Shown piece by piece: positions 26,507 to 35,840 of a stretch of 64,000 bases of DNA. The first letter of the stretch is position 1. Each line of letters begins with the position of its first letter. The stretch spans positions 496,001-560,000 of the forward strand of contig NZ_VKKZ01000021.1 in assembly GCF_008271745.1 (NCBI RefSeq). Reading direction: 5' to 3'. The position numbers were made by a program, and so were the translations under genes. The notes under the pieces are model-generated. The model was not told the DNA's origin. It did not search any database and worked only from the letters and a program-made list of their open reading frames with translations. Origin of the DNA: Rufibacter glacialis (lineage in GTDB: Bacteria; Bacteroidota; Bacteroidia; Cytophagales; Hymenobacteraceae).

Positions 26507-28333
26507 CTATTCGTCTATACTTGCTTTGTACCCTTTTCGTTTCTCTTGCGCCCTTAAAATATCAGAAAGGTTGCCAGACGGAATGGCCTGCAGCAATGCC
26601 TGGGTATAGGGATGCCGGGGAGAAGAAAAGATTTCCTGCGCGTTCCCCTGTTCCACCACCAAGCCCTGGTCCATCACCAGCAGGCGATCAGACATGAACT
26701 TAGCCACTGAAAGGTCATGGGTAATGAAGAGGAGCGTGAGGTTCAGTTCCCGCTTCAGGCGGTTCAACAGGTTCAGGACCTGCGCCTGCACAGAAACGTC
26801 TAAGGATGATACAATCTCATCACAGATGATACACGAGGGTTCCAGGGCGAGGGCTCTTGCAATGGAGATACGCTGCAGCTGCCCCCCGGAAAATTCATGG
26901 GGATAACGGTGGAAATGTTCAGGAAGCAGTTGAACGGTTTCCAGCAACAGAAGAGCCCGTTCTTTTCTTTCCTGTTGGTTCTGTAACACATGATGCACTT
27001 GCATGGGTTCCATGATGGCTTCCCCTATTTTCATGTACGGGTTCAGGGCCGAAAGCGGATCCTGAAAAATCATCTGGAAGTTCTTGCGCTTTTTCCTCAG
27101 TTCTTCCGGGTGCAGGGAAGCCCAATCTTCCCCGTTGAAAACTATCAGGCCGCTGCTGGGTTCTATCAACCGTAACAAGGTCCGGCCCAAAGTAGTTTTT
27201 CCACAACCCGATTCGCCTACAATGCCCAAGGTCTCTCCGGGAAAAACCTCAAAGGAAACGCCTTTCAGTACTTGTTTCACCTCTTTTTTCTGCCAAACGA
27301 ACATCCGGTTGCGCATGAATTCCACGTGGATATCCTGCACCTGAAGAAGAGGTTTGTCTGCCTGGGTAGATACCTGCAGAGAAGGTGCATCTGCCACTCC
27401 ATTCTTTATTTTTTCCACGGGAAATAACCCTTCTTCTCCTGTGCGAAGTCCCTGCATACTTCGCATAAGAGAAGATGAGCTTTCCAAAAAGTCTGAGATG
27501 GTAGGCAGGCGGGTTCCCTGGGTCTGCAAGGTGGGCCTACAGGCAAGTAAAGCTTTGGTATAGGGGTGCTGCGGCTGGCTGAAGATCTGGGTAACGGTTC
27601 CTTCCTCTACTATGCTGCCCTGGTACATGACCAGAATCCGGTCTGCGATCTGGGCTACTACGCTTAAATCATGTGAAATAAACAGCAGGGCCATTTCCTT
27701 CTTTACCCGCAGCTCATTGAATAATTGCAGAAGGCTTGCCTGTACCGTCACGTCCAGCGCGGTGGTAGGCTCATCAGCAATCAGAAGTGCCGGGTTACAG
27801 GCCATGGCCATGGCAATCATGATCCGCTGCTTCTGCCCCCCAGACAATTCATGTGGGTAACTCCTGAACATGCGTTCGGGCTGCGGGAGCTTTACCAGAT
27901 CAAAAATGGCCAAGGTACGCGAATACGCCTCTTTTTTGGAAATAGGCAAGTGGATGAGCAAGGCCTCTGCAACCTGTTTTCCACACGACATGATGGGGTT
28001 CAACGACGACATGGGGTCTTGGTACACCATGGAGATTTCCTTGCCCCGCACCTTCTGCAGTTGCTTCTCGGTGAGCTGGTACAGGTCTACCAAACCTAAT
28101 TGCTCAGAAGAGAAAAAGGCCTTGCCAGCTTTGTGGTCTGCCCTGGCAGACAGCAGCCGCATCAAAGAAAGCGCGGTTACCGTTTTGCCCGACCCAGACT
28201 CTCCCACAATGGCGACGGCTTCCCCTTTCCTGATTTTGAAAGACACCTCCTTTACCGCCTGCACCTCTTTCTGCCCAGCATGAAACGAGAGGTGCAGGTT
28301 GTCTACCTGTAATAAAGGGGTGGTTAAGAGCAT
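26507..28333 (-). CDS. two-domain ABC ATPase of the peptide/nickel importer type
   Basis: A 608-residue fusion of DppD-like and DppF-like ATPase domains. Domain 1 has Walker A GESGSGKT (about 40-47) and signature LSGGQKQR (about 163-170). Domain 2 (about 330-590) has GESGCGKT and the signature FSGGQLQR. The peptide-importer-specific segment after Walker B (VTQIFSQPQHPYTKALLACRP and AQEIFSSPRHPYTQALLQAIP) is present in both halves. It energises uptake of oligopeptides by family knowledge. No permease or binding-protein gene is beside it, so its membrane partners must be encoded elsewhere. Confidence 0.93.
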   Translation of the reverse strand: MLLTTPLLQVDNLHLSFHAGQKEVQAVKEVSFKIRKGEAVAIVGESGSGKTVTALSLMRLLSARADHKAGKAFFSSEQLGLVDLYQLTEKQLQKVRGKEISMVYQDPMSSLNPIMSCGKQVAEALLIHLPISKKEAYSRTLAIFDLVKLPQPERMFRSYPHELSGGQKQRIMIAMAMACNPALLIADEPTTALDVTVQASLLQLFNELRVKKEMALLFISHDLSVVAQIADRILVMYQGSIVEEGTVTQIFSQPQHPYTKALLACRPTLQTQGTRLPTISDFLESSSSLMRSMQGLRTGEEGLFPVEKIKNGVADAPSLQVSTQADKPLLQVQDIHVEFMRNRMFVWQKKEVKQVLKGVSFEVFPGETLGIVGESGCGKTTLGRTLLRLIEPSSGLIVFNGEDWASLHPEELRKKRKNFQMIFQDPLSALNPYMKIGEAIMEPMQVHHVLQNQQERKERALLLLETVQLLPEHFHRYPHEFSGGQLQRISIARALALEPSCIICDEIVSSLDVSVQAQVLNLLNRLKRELNLTLLFITHDLSVAKFMSDRLLVMDQGLVVEQGNAQEIFSSPRHPYTQALLQAIPSGNLSDILRAQEKRKGYKASIDE

Positions 28334-28423
28334 TGCCAGTTTAAGTATTTAAGAGCTGCGATGGGGCCATGCTTATAAAAGCAGAGACTTATGGCAACTT
28401 TTGACAGGCCGGTAGATTTGTTG

Positions 28424-28456
28424 TTTCCTGCCCTCTTTTCTCAAAAGAGCCAGAAA
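28424..28456. repeat. two-tier hairpin, family member in a divergent spacer
   Basis: CTCTTTT/AAAAGAG is a perfect inner stem, with weaker TTT/AAA outside. It lies upstream of both the minus-strand ABC gene and the plus-strand outer-membrane gene. Confidence 0.65.
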
Positions 28457-28556
28457 AGCCTGAAATTTCTTTAGAGACACAACTTAAATAAATAAACCTA
28501 AGTATGCACAATACAATTTGCCCTATATTCCCTTTTGCCCTTTTTTCTTTTCCGTT

Positions 28557-29171
28557 ATGAAAAACATTACCCATGTAAGCACCCTCTTCTTAAAAACTGT
28601 TTTGGCTGGGTTTTTCGTCCTCTTTGCCCTGCAAGGGGCCACTGCGCAACACCGCTACCCTAACCATTTTAGAACGGGGGTAGGTTTTGCCTATATCTTA
28701 GACGGGGACAACAGTGGGGCTCTGTTCTCTCAACAGTATACGCGTGAACTCACAGATCACTTGCATTTCTCGGTTTCTGGTGAATACCTGAGTTCTTCCC
28801 GCTACAGTAAGGAAATCAGTCTTTTCACCTCCAGAAAGGCCTTTGTGATGTTTGATGCTTCGTTTTTCTATGACTTGTATGAGACCCCTAAGTACACCAT
28901 CAAATTAGGCGCCGGGCCAGCCGTGAGAAGACGTTCAGAGCTTGACCTGGTAAGAGGCGGGGTTGAAGAAGGAGCCGTTATCACGCCAGGTAGAAACGAC
29001 GACGAGGTATTCGTGCACATCCGGGAAAAGGACTTCGGGGGTAAAGTGGTACTGGAAACCGACTTCTTCAATGACAACCGCCTTTTCTTTGGGATGCGGG
29101 CCGCCGGCTATATCTACAACAAAGGCACTTCCATCTTTGCCGCACAGCTTAACATGGGCTATTCCTTCTAA
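28557..29171 (+). CDS. hypothetical outer-membrane beta-barrel protein
   Basis: A 204-residue protein with a clear signal peptide (MKNITHVSTLFLKTVLAGFFVLFALQGATAQ, 1-31). The mature part alternates hydrophobic and polar residues in short strands (FRTGVGFAYILDGD, HLHFSVSGEYLSS, KAFVMFDASFFYDLY, YTIKLGAGPAVRR, LFFGMRAAGYIYN) and ends in a Phe strand (AAQLNMGYSF), as expected for a small outer-membrane barrel. No named family was recognised. The ATG at 28557 is chosen over a TTG at 28518, which would add a hydrophobic lead unlike a signal sequence. Confidence 0.78.
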   Translation: MKNITHVSTLFLKTVLAGFFVLFALQGATAQHRYPNHFRTGVGFAYILDGDNSGALFSQQYTRELTDHLHFSVSGEYLSSSRYSKEISLFTSRKAFVMFDASFFYDLYETPKYTIKLGAGPAVRRRSELDLVRGGVEEGAVITPGRNDDEVFVHIREKDFGGKVVLETDFFNDNRLFFGMRAAGYIYNKGTSIFAAQLNMGYSF

Positions 29172-29186
29172 CAGGAAACCATGCAT

Positions 29187-29224
29187 AAAAAAGAGGGCTG
29201 CCTTGCAAGGCAGCCCTCTTTTTT
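29187..29224. terminator. bidirectional rho-independent terminator
   Basis: Perfect 19-bp palindrome AAAAAAGAGGGCTGCCTTG and complement. T runs on both strands serve the convergent outer-membrane gene and lspA, and its right end overlaps the lspA stop codon. Confidence 0.95.
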
Positions 29225-29840
29225 ATGCTTCTACTATGTTTATCTCATGCTTTTCTTTGACCGGCGGCTGGTTCAGGAACCTGTTCTGGTTGAAGATAAT
29301 GATCAGGACCCCTACAAAGATGGCAGCGTCTGCCACATTGAAGATAGGCCAAAGCGACATAGGCGTACCCCCAATGATGGGGATCCAATGCGGCAGAATC
29401 CCTTCCCATATATCAATGTAGAACATATCAATCACCTGCCCGTGCAGCCAGGGGGTAGAAGACCCATAGGGCGCATTGTCAAGGTACACGCCATAGAAGA
29501 TACTGTCAATCAGATTCCCGATAGCACCCCCCAGAATAAGTCCTACGCACCAGATCAACCCTTTGGGATAGCGGTGCTTTACCAGGTAGAACACCAGATA
29601 CCCAATGGCTACCATGGCTACCATCCTGAAAAGGGTCAAAATGATTTTACCGTAGTCAGAACCCAATTCCACGCCAAAGGCCATGCCCGGGTTTAGGGTA
29701 TAATGCAGCTTGAACCAATCCCCGAAGACGGGTATTTGGCCGGCCATTCCCATTTGCATGTTGTTATGGACCAACATCTTCACGGTTTGGTCAATGGCGA
29801 TCACCAGCAGAGCGACCAGGTAGTATTTTGCGTACTTCAT
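29223..29840 (-). CDS. lspA: signal peptidase II (lipoprotein)
   Basis: Inner-membrane aspartyl protease that removes the signal peptide of prolipoproteins. Four membrane segments; catalytic Asp pair in GNLIDS (near 112) and FNVADAAI (near 167). LHYTLNPGMAFG (45-56) is the conserved active-site loop. A periplasmic insertion at about 115-150 and a polar tail (NQPPVKEKHE) make it 205 residues, longer than E. coli LspA, as usual in Bacteroidota. It follows ileS after 98 bp, a widespread gene order. Many lipoproteins in this window are its substrates. Confidence 0.95.
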   Translation of the reverse strand: MKYAKYYLVALLVIAIDQTVKMLVHNNMQMGMAGQIPVFGDWFKLHYTLNPGMAFGVELGSDYGKIILTLFRMVAMVAIGYLVFYLVKHRYPKGLIWCVGLILGGAIGNLIDSIFYGVYLDNAPYGSSTPWLHGQVIDMFYIDIWEGILPHWIPIIGGTPMSLWPIFNVADAAIFVGVLIIIFNQNRFLNQPPVKEKHEINIVEA

Positions 29841-29852
29841 GATTTAGGTTTA

Positions 29853-29902
29853 GCCTGCTGTTTTTACCTCTTTTTCTCGAAAAGCGGTCTAAAACAGCAG
29901 GC
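29853..29902. repeat. two-tier hairpin, family member (best outer arm)
   Basis: GCCTGCTGTTTT (29853-29864) and AAAACAGCAGGC (29891-29902) pair perfectly. Inner arms TTTTC/GAAAA lie inside an internal loop. Between ileS and lspA, 13 bp upstream of the lspA start. Confidence 0.85.
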
Positions 29903-29938
29903 GTTCAATCTTCATTTTTATTCCTGGGAAGGAGAAAC

Positions 29939-32900
29939 TTATCTGGCTACCTCTAACCGAACCGGCAGGCTGAAGCCTTCCAGGTCAAGGATGGTGGCCT
30001 CTGTCTCCGCCAAAGAAGAGACCAGTGCCAGTTCCACCGCTTGTACCTCCTCAGAGATATACCCGCCAAAGGCTTGAACGGCAGCAGCTACCTCTTCATT
30101 GCCATCTTGCAGGAATACCCTGATTTTGTCCTGCACGTCAAGGCCGCTGTCTTTGCGCAGGTTCTGCAGGCGGTTCACCAGCTCGCGGGCCATGCCTTCC
30201 AGGCGCAGTTCCTCGGTGATGGTGATGTCCAAGGCCACGGTCAAAGCACCCTCAGAAGCCACCAGCCAACCCGGAATATCTTCCGACATGATCTCCACGT
30301 CTTCGCGGCTCAGCACGGTGGTGTCATCTTCCACCGCAATCTCAAAGAACCCCTCGCGCTCCATCTTCAAAATATCTTCCTGGCTCATCTTCTGGATCTG
30401 CGCGGCCACCAACTTCAATTTCGGCCCGAACACCTGGCCCAGACGTTTGAAGTTCGGTTTTATTTTTTTGACCAGAATACCGGTGGTGTCTTCTAGGTAC
30501 TCCAGGCTTTTCACGTTCACCTCAGAGAGAATCAGGTCTTCCACGGCTTGCAGCTGCGTTTTCATCTTCTCATCTAAAATAGGAATCAAGATACGGCTCA
30601 ACGGCTGACGCACTTTGATCATGTGCTTCTTGCGCAAGGAGTGCACCAGCGAAGACACGTTCTGCGCCAGTTGCATGCGCTGCTCCAGATCCACGTCAAT
30701 CAGGTCTTCCTGCACCTGCGGGAAGTACTCCACGTGGATGGAAGCCGCCGTGCTGCGACCGCTCACCCGGTTCAGGTCCAGGAACAGGCGGTCCATGTAG
30801 AACGGCGCGATGGGTGACGCCAGCTTTGCCACGGTTTCCAGGCAGGTGTAGAGCGTCTGGTAAGCGGCCTGCTTGTCTTGGTTCAGTTCGCCTTTCCAGA
30901 AACGTTTGCGGTTCAGGCGCACGTACCAGTTGCTCAGTTCATCGGCCACGAAATCCTGGATGGCGCGGGCGGCCTTAGTAGGATCATAGTCGTCAAAGTA
31001 GGCGGCTACTTCTTTCACCAGGGTGTTCAGGCGGGAGATGATCCAGCGGTCGCTTTCCGTGCGCTGGGCCACTGGAATTTCTGCGCCCTCAAACGTGAAG
31101 CCATCCAGGTTGGCATACAGCGCGAAGAACGAGTACGTGTTCTGCAACGTACCGAAGAACCGACGCTGCACCTCCGTGATGCCGTCCAGGTTGAACTTGA
31201 GGTTGTCCCAGGGTGGCGCGTTCACGATCATGTACCAGCGGGTGGCATCCGGCCCAAAACGGCCGATGGTCTCAAACGGGTCAATGGCGTTGCCCAGGCG
31301 CTTGCTCATCTTGTTGCCGTTCTTGTCCAGCACCAAGCCGTTCGCGATCACGTTTTTGAAGGCCACGCTGTCTTCCAGCATCACGGCCAGCGCGTGCAGG
31401 GTGAAGAACCAACCGCGGGTCTGGTCCACGCCTTCGGCGATGAAGTCAGCGGGAAAGTTGGCCTCAAAGATCTCTTTGTTCTCAAACGGGTAGTGCCACT
31501 GCGCGTACGGCATAGCGCCAGAGTCAAACCACACGTCAATGAGGTCCAGCTCCCGTTTCATGGGTTTGCCGCTGGGGCTTACCAGGATGATGTTGTCTAC
31601 GTACGGACGGTGCAAATCAAAGCCTTCGTAGTTGAAGTCGGTCACGCCCAGTTCAGCGCGGGGTTCCTCGGTTCCGGTGGGGCTCAGGGCAAATTCACCG
31701 GCAAACTCCAATAGGGTGTTGGCCTCATGCTCGGCTTTGGTACCCGTAGGTTTCTCCACGGATTTTTTGGCGGCCCGCAGGGGGTTCTCCGTCATGAAGC
31801 CTTCCAATATGCTGCGCTCAATCTCGCGGTCTAGCTCGGCCACTGAGCCGATGCAGATTTCCTCGTCGCCTTCCTCGGTGCGCCAGATAGGCAGCGGCGT
31901 TCCCCAGTAGCGCGAGCGCGACAGGTTCCAGTCCACCAGGTTCTCCAGCCAGTTCCCGAAGCGGCCTACGCCGGTAGACTCCGGTTTCCAGTTGATGGTC
32001 TTGTTCAGGTCAATCAACCGCTGCTTCACCGCGGTGGTCTTGATGAACCAGGCATCCAGCGGGTAATAGAGAATCGGTTTATCGGTGCGCCAAGAGTGCG
32101 GGTAGGTGTGCTCGTATTTCTCAACCTTGAAGGCTTTGTTTTCTTCCTTCAGGATGATGGAGATGATGATGTCCGTGGTTTTGTAGTCCGGGTGGCTTTC
32201 ATCTTCATTCGTGTAATTCTTGACATAGAAGTCATCGGGCCCAAGAACTTTATGGGTTTTGATGTTGTACTTCGCAACGCCTTCCTGCAACCTTACGCCA
32301 ATCTCGTTGATGAACTTTCCTCTGCGGTCAACCGTGGGGAGTTCATTGCCCAATTCGTCTTTTATGGTGAGGGCGGGAATGCCGTGCTGTTTGGCTACCC
32401 TAAAGTCATCGGCCCCGAAGGTAGGGGACGTATGCACCACGCCGGTACCGTCTTCAGTGGTCACGAAATCTCCGCCAACTACCTGGAACGCTTTATCCGC
32501 GTCATAGAAGGGCTGCAGATAAGGCATCAGTTGCTCATACCTTAGACCCACTAACTGCTTACCAGTAAACTCCTGCACAATCTCAAAAGGGATTGCCTTG
32601 TCTCCGGGTTTGTAATCTGCCAGTTGTAGGTCTTTGTTCTTGTCTGAAAAATACTTTCCTACCAGGGCTTTCGCCAGCACCACACTTAAGGGTTGGTGGG
32701 TATACGCATTGAAAGTATTTACCTGCACATAGGTGATTTTGTCACCAACGGCCAAAGCCGTGTTGGAGGGCAAGGTCCAGGGGGTGGTGGTCCAGGCCAG
32801 GATATAGACGCCATCGTTAGACCCAGAGAAAAGGAAATCTGATTTGGAATCTTTGATGACTTTGAACTGCGCCACGATGGACGTATCCTTCACTTCCTTG

Positions 32901-33499
32901 TAGCAGCCCGGCTGGTTCAGTTCATGGGAGCTTAATCCGGTTCCGTCTGAAGGGGAGTATGGCTGAATGGTGTAGCCTTTGTAGAGGTAGCCTTTGTCAT
33001 AGAGTTTTTTGAGCAGCGCCCAATTAGACTCTATGTATTGGTTGTCAAAGGTGATGTAAGGGTTGTCCAGATCTACCCAGTAGCCCATGCGCTGGGTGAG
33101 GTCGTCCCACTGGTCTTTGAAGCGCATCACGGTTTCACGACAGCGGGCGTTGTAGTCCTCTACCGAGATGGTTTTGCCTATGTCTTCTTTGGTGATGCCC
33201 AGTTCTTTCTCTACCTGCAATTCAATAGGCAGGCCGTGGGTGTCCCAACCGCCTTTGCGCTGCACCTGGAAACCCTGCAGGGTTTTGTAGCGGCAGAAGA
33301 TGTCTTTCACGGCTCGGGCCATCACGTGGTGAATGCCTGGTGCGCCGTTGGCCGAGGGTGGCCCTTCATAGAATACGAACGTGGGCTGACCGGCACGGGT
33401 CTCCACGGATTGCTCAAAGATGCGGTTCTCCTTCCAGTAGGCTCTCACCTCTTCGGCCAGGTTCGCATAATCCAGTTGCTTATACTCGTTGTACTTCAC
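29939..33499 (-). CDS. ileS: isoleucine--tRNA ligase
   Basis: Class I aminoacyl-tRNA synthetase charging tRNA-Ile, with an editing domain against valine. The HIGH-type motif appears as PGIHH (near 54-58) and KMSKR is in NGNKMSKRLGN (near 740-745). The editing domain (about 210-440) contains the conserved TGVVHTSPTFGADDF. The 1186 residues, without the zinc-finger tail of E. coli IleS, match the long eukaryotic-like Bacteroidota form. The anticodon-binding domain (about 790-960) and a C-terminal extension are complete. It is cotranscribed or closely linked with lspA downstream. Confidence 0.97.
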   Translation of the reverse strand: MKYNEYKQLDYANLAEEVRAYWKENRIFEQSVETRAGQPTFVFYEGPPSANGAPGIHHVMARAVKDIFCRYKTLQGFQVQRKGGWDTHGLPIELQVEKELGITKEDIGKTISVEDYNARCRETVMRFKDQWDDLTQRMGYWVDLDNPYITFDNQYIESNWALLKKLYDKGYLYKGYTIQPYSPSDGTGLSSHELNQPGCYKEVKDTSIVAQFKVIKDSKSDFLFSGSNDGVYILAWTTTPWTLPSNTALAVGDKITYVQVNTFNAYTHQPLSVVLAKALVGKYFSDKNKDLQLADYKPGDKAIPFEIVQEFTGKQLVGLRYEQLMPYLQPFYDADKAFQVVGGDFVTTEDGTGVVHTSPTFGADDFRVAKQHGIPALTIKDELGNELPTVDRRGKFINEIGVRLQEGVAKYNIKTHKVLGPDDFYVKNYTNEDESHPDYKTTDIIISIILKEENKAFKVEKYEHTYPHSWRTDKPILYYPLDAWFIKTTAVKQRLIDLNKTINWKPESTGVGRFGNWLENLVDWNLSRSRYWGTPLPIWRTEEGDEEICIGSVAELDREIERSILEGFMTENPLRAAKKSVEKPTGTKAEHEANTLLEFAGEFALSPTGTEEPRAELGVTDFNYEGFDLHRPYVDNIILVSPSGKPMKRELDLIDVWFDSGAMPYAQWHYPFENKEIFEANFPADFIAEGVDQTRGWFFTLHALAVMLEDSVAFKNVIANGLVLDKNGNKMSKRLGNAIDPFETIGRFGPDATRWYMIVNAPPWDNLKFNLDGITEVQRRFFGTLQNTYSFFALYANLDGFTFEGAEIPVAQRTESDRWIISRLNTLVKEVAAYFDDYDPTKAARAIQDFVADELSNWYVRLNRKRFWKGELNQDKQAAYQTLYTCLETVAKLASPIAPFYMDRLFLDLNRVSGRSTAASIHVEYFPQVQEDLIDVDLEQRMQLAQNVSSLVHSLRKKHMIKVRQPLSRILIPILDEKMKTQLQAVEDLILSEVNVKSLEYLEDTTGILVKKIKPNFKRLGQVFGPKLKLVAAQIQKMSQEDILKMEREGFFEIAVEDDTTVLSREDVEIMSEDIPGWLVASEGALTVALDITITEELRLEGMARELVNRLQNLRKDSGLDVQDKIRVFLQDGNEEVAAAVQAFGGYISEEVQAVELALVSSLAETEATILDLEGFSLPVRLEVAR

Positions 33500-34210
33500 C
33501 TTTGTGTCTGTATGGGTGGTAGGTGTTATTCTATAATAATAGGGTAAGCGCTAAAAAGAGCCAGGCTCCCTTTCAGCTGCTACCTTTTGGAACAATGAAC
33601 CCGCAAAATAAAACCTATGTGGCTCTCTTCGCTCCTTTTAGCAAAGTTAAGCAATAAAAACTTGTGTACGGGTTTCAAGCCAAGGTGCGTTTTAAGGCCG
33701 CTATTCAGAAAAGAGGTTCTAAATAGAAAATTGATTACCGCTTGCTGTTCTTAGCGCATGAAACTATCTAAAGTTTTTTCTAGTGTTCGGATGGTGCCCT
33801 GGGGCTTAGAAGGAGGAGTATCAAGATGACCTTACCGGTGGCAGCAGAGAAAGCAAGGCTGTTGTATTTCTGCTTGATCCTTACGCGGGGAATGGTTTTC
33901 TCATCATTATCAAACTCATCATCTCCGCCGAGTCCCAAGATTCACCTCATCCCGAGCCATGAAACCAAAGTCGCTGCAGTTGGGCTTCTTAGAAATATGG
34001 CAAGACCTGACGTTTCGAATTTCCTCCTGCCCCCGTGGACAACTCCCTATTTGAAGGCTTCTTTTCCTGAAACTGCCTTGAAACAGGAAAGCTACTTTTT
34101 CACAGCATAACTCGTTAGATTTTTACCCCTATTCTATTCCACCACCCATTTTTAGTTGGTACCCTCTCCTTTCTTTGCTTATTTGCCGGAGTACTTATAA
34201 ACGAATAACC
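33500..34210. other. intergenic region upstream of ileS and dipeptide epimerase
   Basis: About 710 bp between divergent genes. Hairpin-family copies are at about 33689-33726 and 34050-34083. A minus-strand frame at about 33787-33939 encodes a protein-like acidic-then-basic stretch (LGGDDEFDNDEKTIPRVRIKQ) but has a stop just before it and no start, so it may be a gene remnant. The plus-strand 94-codon frame (33826-34110) has no protein character. Confidence 0.4.
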
Positions 34211-35299
34211 ATGTCTCCCACCCAGATTACCTCTGTGAGTTATCAACCGCTCAATTTGCCACTGATTGAACCCTTCGCCATTGCCACCGGCACGCAATAC
34301 CAGGTAGAGAATGTGGTGGTGCAGGTCACCCTGGCAGATGGGACCACGGGCTTAGGCGAGGCGGCTCCGTTTCCGGCGGTGAGCGGTGAGACACAGCAGA
34401 GCACCCTGGTGGTTTTGCAGGAACTGGAAAAACACCTGCTCCAGAAAGACGTGAAACAGTGGCGGACGCTGGCCCAGGAATTGGCACGTTTGGCCTCTGA
34501 TGCCCCTGCCGCCCGTTGCGGTCTGGAGATGGCTTTGCTGGATGCACTTTGCAAACATTACCAGATGCCGCTCTACGTTTTCTTCGGCGGGGTACAGACC
34601 CAACTTACCACTGACCTCACCATTACCGCCGGTGATGAGGCCCATGCAGCAGCTTCTGCCAGTTCCATTGTGGATCGTGGCTTCTCTGTGATCAAGGTAA
34701 AGACCGAAGGGGTGGATGTGGATTATGATTTCCGGCGCCTCTTGGCTATCCACACGGCAGCGCCCACGGCTAAATTGATTGTAGATGGCAACTGCGGTTA
34801 TGATTTGGTACGGGCACAGCAGTTTGTTAACAGAGTAAGAGAATCCGGAATCCCGGTTATCTTGCTGGAACAGCCACTTCCGCGGGAAGATTGGAAAGAT
34901 CTGGCAGTGTTGGCAACTACGTGTCCTTTCCCCATCGCCGCCGATGAGTCAGCGCGGGGTGCCAAGGACGTGGCGCGGTTGGCGCAGGACCAGAGCGCCA
35001 GCGTTGTCAACATAAAATTGATGAAGGGCGGCGTACTGGAAGCGCTCCAGATGGCAGCTTTGGCAAAGGTGCACGGACTGGGACTCATGATCGGTGGAAT
35101 GGTAGAAAGTATTCTGGCCATGACTTTCTCCGCGCACTTCGCCGCTGGGATTGGCGGGTTCGACTACATAGATTTAGACACACCCCTCTTCATTGCCGAG
35201 CATCCGTTTACCGGCGGGTTTCAACAAGAGGGAGAGAAACTGACGCTGAATGCAGAGGCCGCTGGCCATGGCGTCATTTTGGCTTCTCCCCTCTCCTGA
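34211..35299 (+). CDS. dipeptide epimerase (enolase superfamily, Ala-Glu epimerase-like)
   Basis: Member of the muconate-lactonising subgroup of the enolase superfamily. In 362 residues: catalytic KxK in IKVKTEG (near 163-165), metal ligands Asp in VDGNCGY (near 193), Glu in LEQPLP (near 220) and Asp in ADESARG (near 245), and the second Lys in NIKLMKGG (near 269). The 20s loop lies in EPFAIATGTQ. These features fit L-Ala-D/L-Glu epimerase and relatives that act on peptidoglycan-derived or other dipeptides; exact specificity is inferred. ATG at 34211 is preferred over TTG at 34175. Confidence 0.88.
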   Translation: MSPTQITSVSYQPLNLPLIEPFAIATGTQYQVENVVVQVTLADGTTGLGEAAPFPAVSGETQQSTLVVLQELEKHLLQKDVKQWRTLAQELARLASDAPAARCGLEMALLDALCKHYQMPLYVFFGGVQTQLTTDLTITAGDEAHAAASASSIVDRGFSVIKVKTEGVDVDYDFRRLLAIHTAAPTAKLIVDGNCGYDLVRAQQFVNRVRESGIPVILLEQPLPREDWKDLAVLATTCPFPIAADESARGAKDVARLAQDQSASVVNIKLMKGGVLEALQMAALAKVHGLGLMIGGMVESILAMTFSAHFAAGIGGFDYIDLDTPLFIAEHPFTGGFQQEGEKLTLNAEAAGHGVILASPLS

Positions 35300-35321
35300 G
35301 GTATAAGTCCCTTAAGAACCA

Positions 35322-35369
35322 AAAAGCGAATCGGGCCTGTTTTCACTAAAACAGACCCGATTCGCTTTT
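35322..35369 (+). terminator. terminator of epimerase gene, hairpin-family core
   Basis: AAAAGCGAATCGGG outer arm pairs with its complement, one c.a mismatch, then CTGTTTT/AAAACAG around CACT. T run at the end. It joins a classic terminator to the hairpin-family inner stem. Confidence 0.9.
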
Positions 35370-35426
35370 ACTTTTTGAATTAGAACATAGGGTTGATTAA
35401 GCGGAGCAGTAGCCAGTAAGTTTTCA

Positions 35427-35840
35427 TGGTTCAAATCTGTGACTTGGACCCATCATGACTGCAGTTCGTAACTGCCGCAGGACACATTGCTGGGGTGAGT
35501 TAGCATCTCGTGTATAGAGGTAATGCTGAATAGAAGTTCTTTGGCTCTCTGCTATAAAGGAACACCACACCTTAATATTAGCGCTTTCGCTCATGCCCTT
35601 CTAGTTCGCCCACAAGATCCTTCCAGGATGACAAAAGGAGGTGCAGCGTTCAGCTGTGCCTGCGGACACGGGTTGCAAGCTTGTTCCAGCGGTTCTCTTC
35701 TATATTATAGAATCATGTTTTCTCTGGAATCCCTGGCCTTGCTCTATACTAACTATATATAAGGAGTGCTTTTTAAACTCCCGCCTTACTGCAATTGCAA
35801 ACTGCAGACCATAGGAAGTCCAAGTCACAGACGTGAACCA
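35427..35840. mobile_element. 414-bp MITE-like element, no transposase
   Basis: Imperfect terminal inverted repeats of about 50 bp: TGGTTCA-n2-TCTGTGACTTGGAC at 35427-35449 and its inverse ending at 35840. Each is followed inward by a small palindrome (GCAGTTCGTAACTGC on the left, CTGCAGTTTGCAATTGCAG on the right in inverted reading). No target-site duplication is obvious. A 79-codon frame inside (35523-35762) has no protein-like features. It is a non-autonomous element that needs a transposase from elsewhere. Confidence 0.7.

Noticed and set aside
30878..31714. 278-codon plus-strand frame opposite ileS
   Set aside because: Antisense shadow of a conserved synthetase; no independent family.
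33826..34110. 94-codon plus-strand frame upstream of the epimerase
   Set aside because: No motif or signal peptide, and its end is formed by a hairpin copy.
35523..35762. 79-codon frame inside the MITE-like element
   Set aside because: Low protein character, no start signal, confined to a repeat element.
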